A stretch of DNA of 64,000 nucleotides from Bog-473 sp963781955 (GTDB lineage: Bacteria; Actinomycetota; Acidimicrobiia; Acidimicrobiales; RAAP-2), in assembly GCA_963781955.1 (NCBI GenBank), contig CAWAHU010000003.1:186001-250000 (forward strand), given 5' to 3'. Of this stretch, positions 61,526 through 64,000 are shown one piece after another; positions within the stretch are counted from its first letter, which is position 1, and each line of letters begins with the position of its first letter. The notes under the pieces were generated by a model. It was not told where the DNA came from. It was given only the letters and a program-made list of their open reading frames with translations, and ran no database searches. Made by a program: the position numbers and the translations under genes.

Positions 61526-62002
61526 ATGGACCTGATCGGCGTCGTCGACACCATGTTCGCCCGCTACGACATGGGCGGCGAGGCCCTCGACGAGCTCTCC
61601 GGGTGCCCCGGCCACGGCACTGTCTTCACCACAGTCAGGCGCACGGTCCCCGGATTCAAGGACCTCGCCGTGCAGGCCAAGAAGCTGATCGAGGAGGACG
61701 GCTGCCGGATCGTGGTCGCGTTGGGGATGCCCGGCAGGGAGCAGGTCGACAAGGTCTGCGCCCACGAAGCCTCGCAGGGGATCATGTTGGCCCAGCTCAT
61801 CACCAACACCCCCATCCTCGAGGTGTTCGTCCACGAGGACGAGTCGGACGACCCGGCCACCTTGGCCATGGTCTTCAAGAACCGCTCGCGTGATCACGCC
61901 CGCAACGCCTACCTCATGCTCTACGAGCCAGAGCAGCTGACCGCCCGGGCCGGGCAGGGCATCCGCCAGGGATTTGGGGACGCGGGGCCGCTCGAGTTCT
62001 GA
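61526..62002 (+). CDS. ribC: Archaeal-type riboflavin synthase (RibC-like)
   Basis: 158 residues, related to lumazine synthase rather than to bacterial RibE. Signatures: LIGVVDTMFARYDMGGEAL, TVPGFKDLAVQAKKLIEE, VALGMPGREQVDKVCAHEAS, ILEVFVHEDES and KNRSRDHARNAYLMLY. This is the archaeal riboflavin synthase pattern: two 6,7-dimethyl-8-ribityllumazine molecules are converted to riboflavin. ATG 61526 is preferred; a longer frame would run through the bioA start. No other rib gene is visible. Confidence 0.85.
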   Translation: MDLIGVVDTMFARYDMGGEALDELSGCPGHGTVFTTVRRTVPGFKDLAVQAKKLIEEDGCRIVVALGMPGREQVDKVCAHEASQGIMLAQLITNTPILEVFVHEDESDDPATLAMVFKNRSRDHARNAYLMLYEPEQLTARAGQGIRQGFGDAGPLEF

Positions 62003-62041
62003 CTTGCGCCGCTCGCGGTCGGACCGCTGACCGCGTCCCGC

Positions 62042-63180
62042 TCAGACGTCGCGGGGCAGCCCCAGCACCTTCTCGGCCACGATGTTGCGCTGCACCTCCG
62101 CCGTGCCGCCGCCGATGGTGAGGGCCGGAGAGAAGAGGAACCCGCGGGACCAGGTGTCGCCGGCCGCACCGGACGCTGCCGCGCCGGGCACGGGGCCCGA
62201 CCCCGACAACATGGCGTGCGCGCCGGCCAGGTCGCGGGCCACCCCCATGACGTGCTGGCCGTGCGCGTCGGCGATCGCCTTCCGCACCGAGGCCTCGGGC
62301 CCCGGTGCCCGTCCGGCCAGCACGGCCGAGACGGTGCGCAGGCGCAGGACGCGGAGGATCTGCGACTCCGTCCAGACCGAGACGAGCGACTCTCGCAACA
62401 CCGGGTCCGGCGCTCCGCCGGCGGCGCGCACCAGGTCGACCAGGTCGTCGGCCGTCGGCCCCATCCCCCACAACGCTCCCTCGCCGCTGAGCGACACCCG
62501 CTCGTTGCCCAGCGTGACCTTGGCCAGCTCCCAACCGCCGTGCTCGGGCGCCGATGAGGTGGTCGGCCGGGAGGCGCACGTCGGTCGAGGAAGACCTCGT
62601 TGAACGCGTGCTCGCCCGTCATGTCGATGAGCGGGCGGATCTCGACCCCCGGCGCGTCCATCGGGCACACGAAGTAGCTGATGCCCTGGTGCTTGGACGC
62701 ACCGGGGTCGGTGCGGGCGAGCAGGATACCCCAGCGGGCCACGTGGGCGTAGCTGGTCCACACCTTCTGCCCGTTGACCACCCAGTGGTCGCCGTCACGC
62801 TCGGCCTTGGTCGTGAGCGACGCCAGGTCCGACCCGGCGCCGGGCTCGGAGAAGAGCTGGCACCAGAACTCCTCACCGCTGAGCAACGGCCAGAGCCAGC
62901 GCTCCTTCTGCTCGTCGGTGCCGGCGTAGAGAAGCGTGGGCCCGGCCCAGCCGATCCCGATGGGGTTGACCGGGCGCGTCACGCCGGCGCTCGGCGCAGC
63001 TCCTCGTCGATCACCAGCTGCGTGATCGGGTCGGCGTCGAGCCCGTAAGGTGCCGCCCAGTGCGGGGCGACGTAGCCCGCTTCGGCCAGCTGGCGGCCCG
63101 TCGGGCCGCGGGTGCGTCCCGAGCCACTCCCGGACCCGCCGCCGGCGCAGGTCGTCGTCACCAGGGAGGCCGAGGTCCAC
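62042..63180 (-). CDS. Acyl-CoA dehydrogenase, four frameshifts
   Basis: Reads as one protein of about 380 residues across three minus frames. GTG 63180 opens MDLGLPGDDDLRRRRV. Shift near 63095 (RQLAEAGYVAPHWAAPYG), back near 62988 (GVTRPVNPIGIGWAGPTLL to SEPGAGSDLASLTT and DWVVNGQKVWTSY-like HWVVNGQKVWTSY). Shift near 62583 (DVRLPADHLIG) and near 62547 (EHGGWELAKVTLGNERVSL to GGGTAEVQRNIVAEKVLGL). Three shifts are one extra base, one is a missing base. All catalytic-fold blocks survive, so it may be intact in the organism. Divergent from a FadD gene. Confidence 0.75.
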
Positions 63181-63186
63181 GCCGGG

Positions 63187-63192
63187 AGCGTA
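63187..63192 (-). promoter_or_regulatory. -10 element (TACGCT) for leaderless acyl-CoA dehydrogenase
   Basis: TACGCT ends exactly 6 nt before GTG 63180, so the predicted transcription start is the G of the start codon. It supports the start of the frameshifted gene. Confidence 0.5.
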
Positions 63193-63266
63193 GGCTCATC
63201 GCCGTCTCACTGCCGCATGAGGCATGCCGGGGAGGCCGGGCGGGGGACGGTGGACTGGAGCGAGCA

Positions 63267-64000
63267 ATGACTGACTGGAACTACGCAGACGTGTGGGAGG
63301 TCGTGGCCGACGCGCAGCCGGACCTGGTCGCCGTGACCCAAGGTGCCCGCCACGTCACCTGGGGCGAGCTCGAACGTGGGGCCGACGGCGTGGCCCGCTT
63401 CCTGCTGGACCTGGACGTCGAGCAGCAGGACAAGGTGGCGGTCTACCTCTACAACTCTCCCGAGTACCTCCAGAGCACCTTCGCCGCCATGAAGGTCGGG
63501 CTGGTGCCGGTCAACACGAACTACCGCTACGGCGACGACGAGCTGGTCTACCTGTGGGACAACGCCGACGCGGTGGCCGTCGTCTTCCACGGCGCCTTCG
63601 TCGAGCGGATCGAGCGGATCCTCGACCGGGTGCCCAAGGTGTTGGGCTGGCTCTGGGTCGACGACGGCACCGGCCCGTGCCCCGACTGGGCCACGCCCTA
63701 CGACGAGGCGGCGGCATCCGCCGACGGCCGGGTTCGGGCCCCGTGGGATCGCAGCGGCGACGACCTCTACATGCTCTACACCGGCGGCACCACCGGCATG
63801 CCCAAGGGAGTGATGTGGCGCCAGGACGACCTCTTCGCCAGGCTGACCGAGAGCGGCGCCCGGCACTACGACCCCAGCGGGAGCCTCGACGACGTCCGGG
63901 ACGCGCTCGAAACCGCCCCGGGTGGGGTCACCCTGCTCCCGGCTTGCCCGCTCATGCACGGCACCGGCGCCTTCACCGCCAACACCACCTTCACCGAGGG
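63267..64000 (+). CDS. Fatty-acid-CoA ligase, FadD-type (3' truncated)
   Basis: The first 244 residues of an acyl-CoA synthetase run off the right edge with no stop. N-terminus MTDWNYADVWEVVADAQPD; VAVYLYNSPEYLQSTFAAMK near residue 56; the AMP/ATP P-loop YTGGTTGMPKGVMW near 171; LLPACPLMHGTGAFTANT near 223. The last block resembles FadD19-type ligases that activate sterol side chains; that assignment is tentative. GGAG lies 8 nt before ATG 63267. Divergent from an acyl-CoA dehydrogenase, a logical beta-oxidation partner. Confidence 0.9.
   Translation, partial: MTDWNYADVWEVVADAQPDLVAVTQGARHVTWGELERGADGVARFLLDLDVEQQDKVAVYLYNSPEYLQSTFAAMKVGLVPVNTNYRYGDDELVYLWDNADAVAVVFHGAFVERIERILDRVPKVLGWLWVDDGTGPCPDWATPYDEAAASADGRVRAPWDRSGDDLYMLYTGGTTGMPKGVMWRQDDLFARLTESGARHYDPSGSLDDVRDALETAPGGVTLLPACPLMHGTGAFTANTTFTE

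Overview
The window is high-GC DNA that reads as one continuous bacterial chromosome segment, most likely from Actinomycetota. Actinobacterial markers are: an HU protein with a long Lys/Ala/Pro tail, a bioB-bsaP pair, a Ddn-type deazaflavin (F420) protein and an LLM-class oxidoreductase, a CtpI-like P-type ATPase, GYWLVA-DGGVFAFGDA secreted repeats, and many starts preceded by an xANNNT -10 element only 5-9 nt upstream (leaderless mRNAs). An Acidimicrobiia-like lineage is my inference only. GC is visibly lower on the left (one sampled line near 2.3 kb is 57%) than on the right (about 70% or more).

Layout. 1-11 kb: C-terminal part of a P-type ATPase, a GNAT acetyltransferase, a DUF1326/DUF2182 pair, a monoacylglycerol-lipase-like hydrolase, an M28 peptidase, a small cupin, a secreted phosphoesterase, an HSL-type esterase and a conserved orphan. 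12-18 kb: a large secreted PQQ-type propeller/Ig/propeller protein and a polytopic protein with an exported His/Cys domain. 18-22 kb: a membrane acyltransferase-3 divergent from a stand-alone SGNH protein, DUF5996 and a UBP zinc finger. 22-26 kb: a coupled TetR-sulfotransferase-SDR operon and an L-2-hydroxyglutarate oxidase. 26-33 kb: a glycosyltransferase-methyltransferase fusion, membrane proteins, HU, a repeat-rich DUF4190 protein and a zinc alcohol dehydrogenase.

33-37 kb holds the most unusual locus: a tightly overlapping six-gene operon (Ddn-like, a small orphan, three consecutive proteins each with two YbjQ/DUF74-like domains, and an NTF2-like protein). 37-39 kb is a secreted glycosidase/propeller gene broken by about eight frameshifts. 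39-50 kb is catabolic: VOC, CMD and AttH-like proteins, an orphan DNA adenine methyltransferase, PPK2 reading into an LLM oxidoreductase, amidase, cupin, P450 and a FemAB-like acetyltransferase. 50-53 kb is an MFS exporter divergent from its TetR regulator. 53-64 kb has two acyl-CoA dehydrogenases, the late biotin pathway (bioB-bsaP; bioA-bioF-bioD) next to an archaeal-type riboflavin synthase, and a truncated fatty-acid-CoA ligase.

No RNA gene, CRISPR array, insertion sequence or prophage was found. Many reading frames carry single-base shifts, several at runs of 4-6 G/C. Local sequence error is therefore a serious alternative to pseudogenisation for every broken gene reported here.
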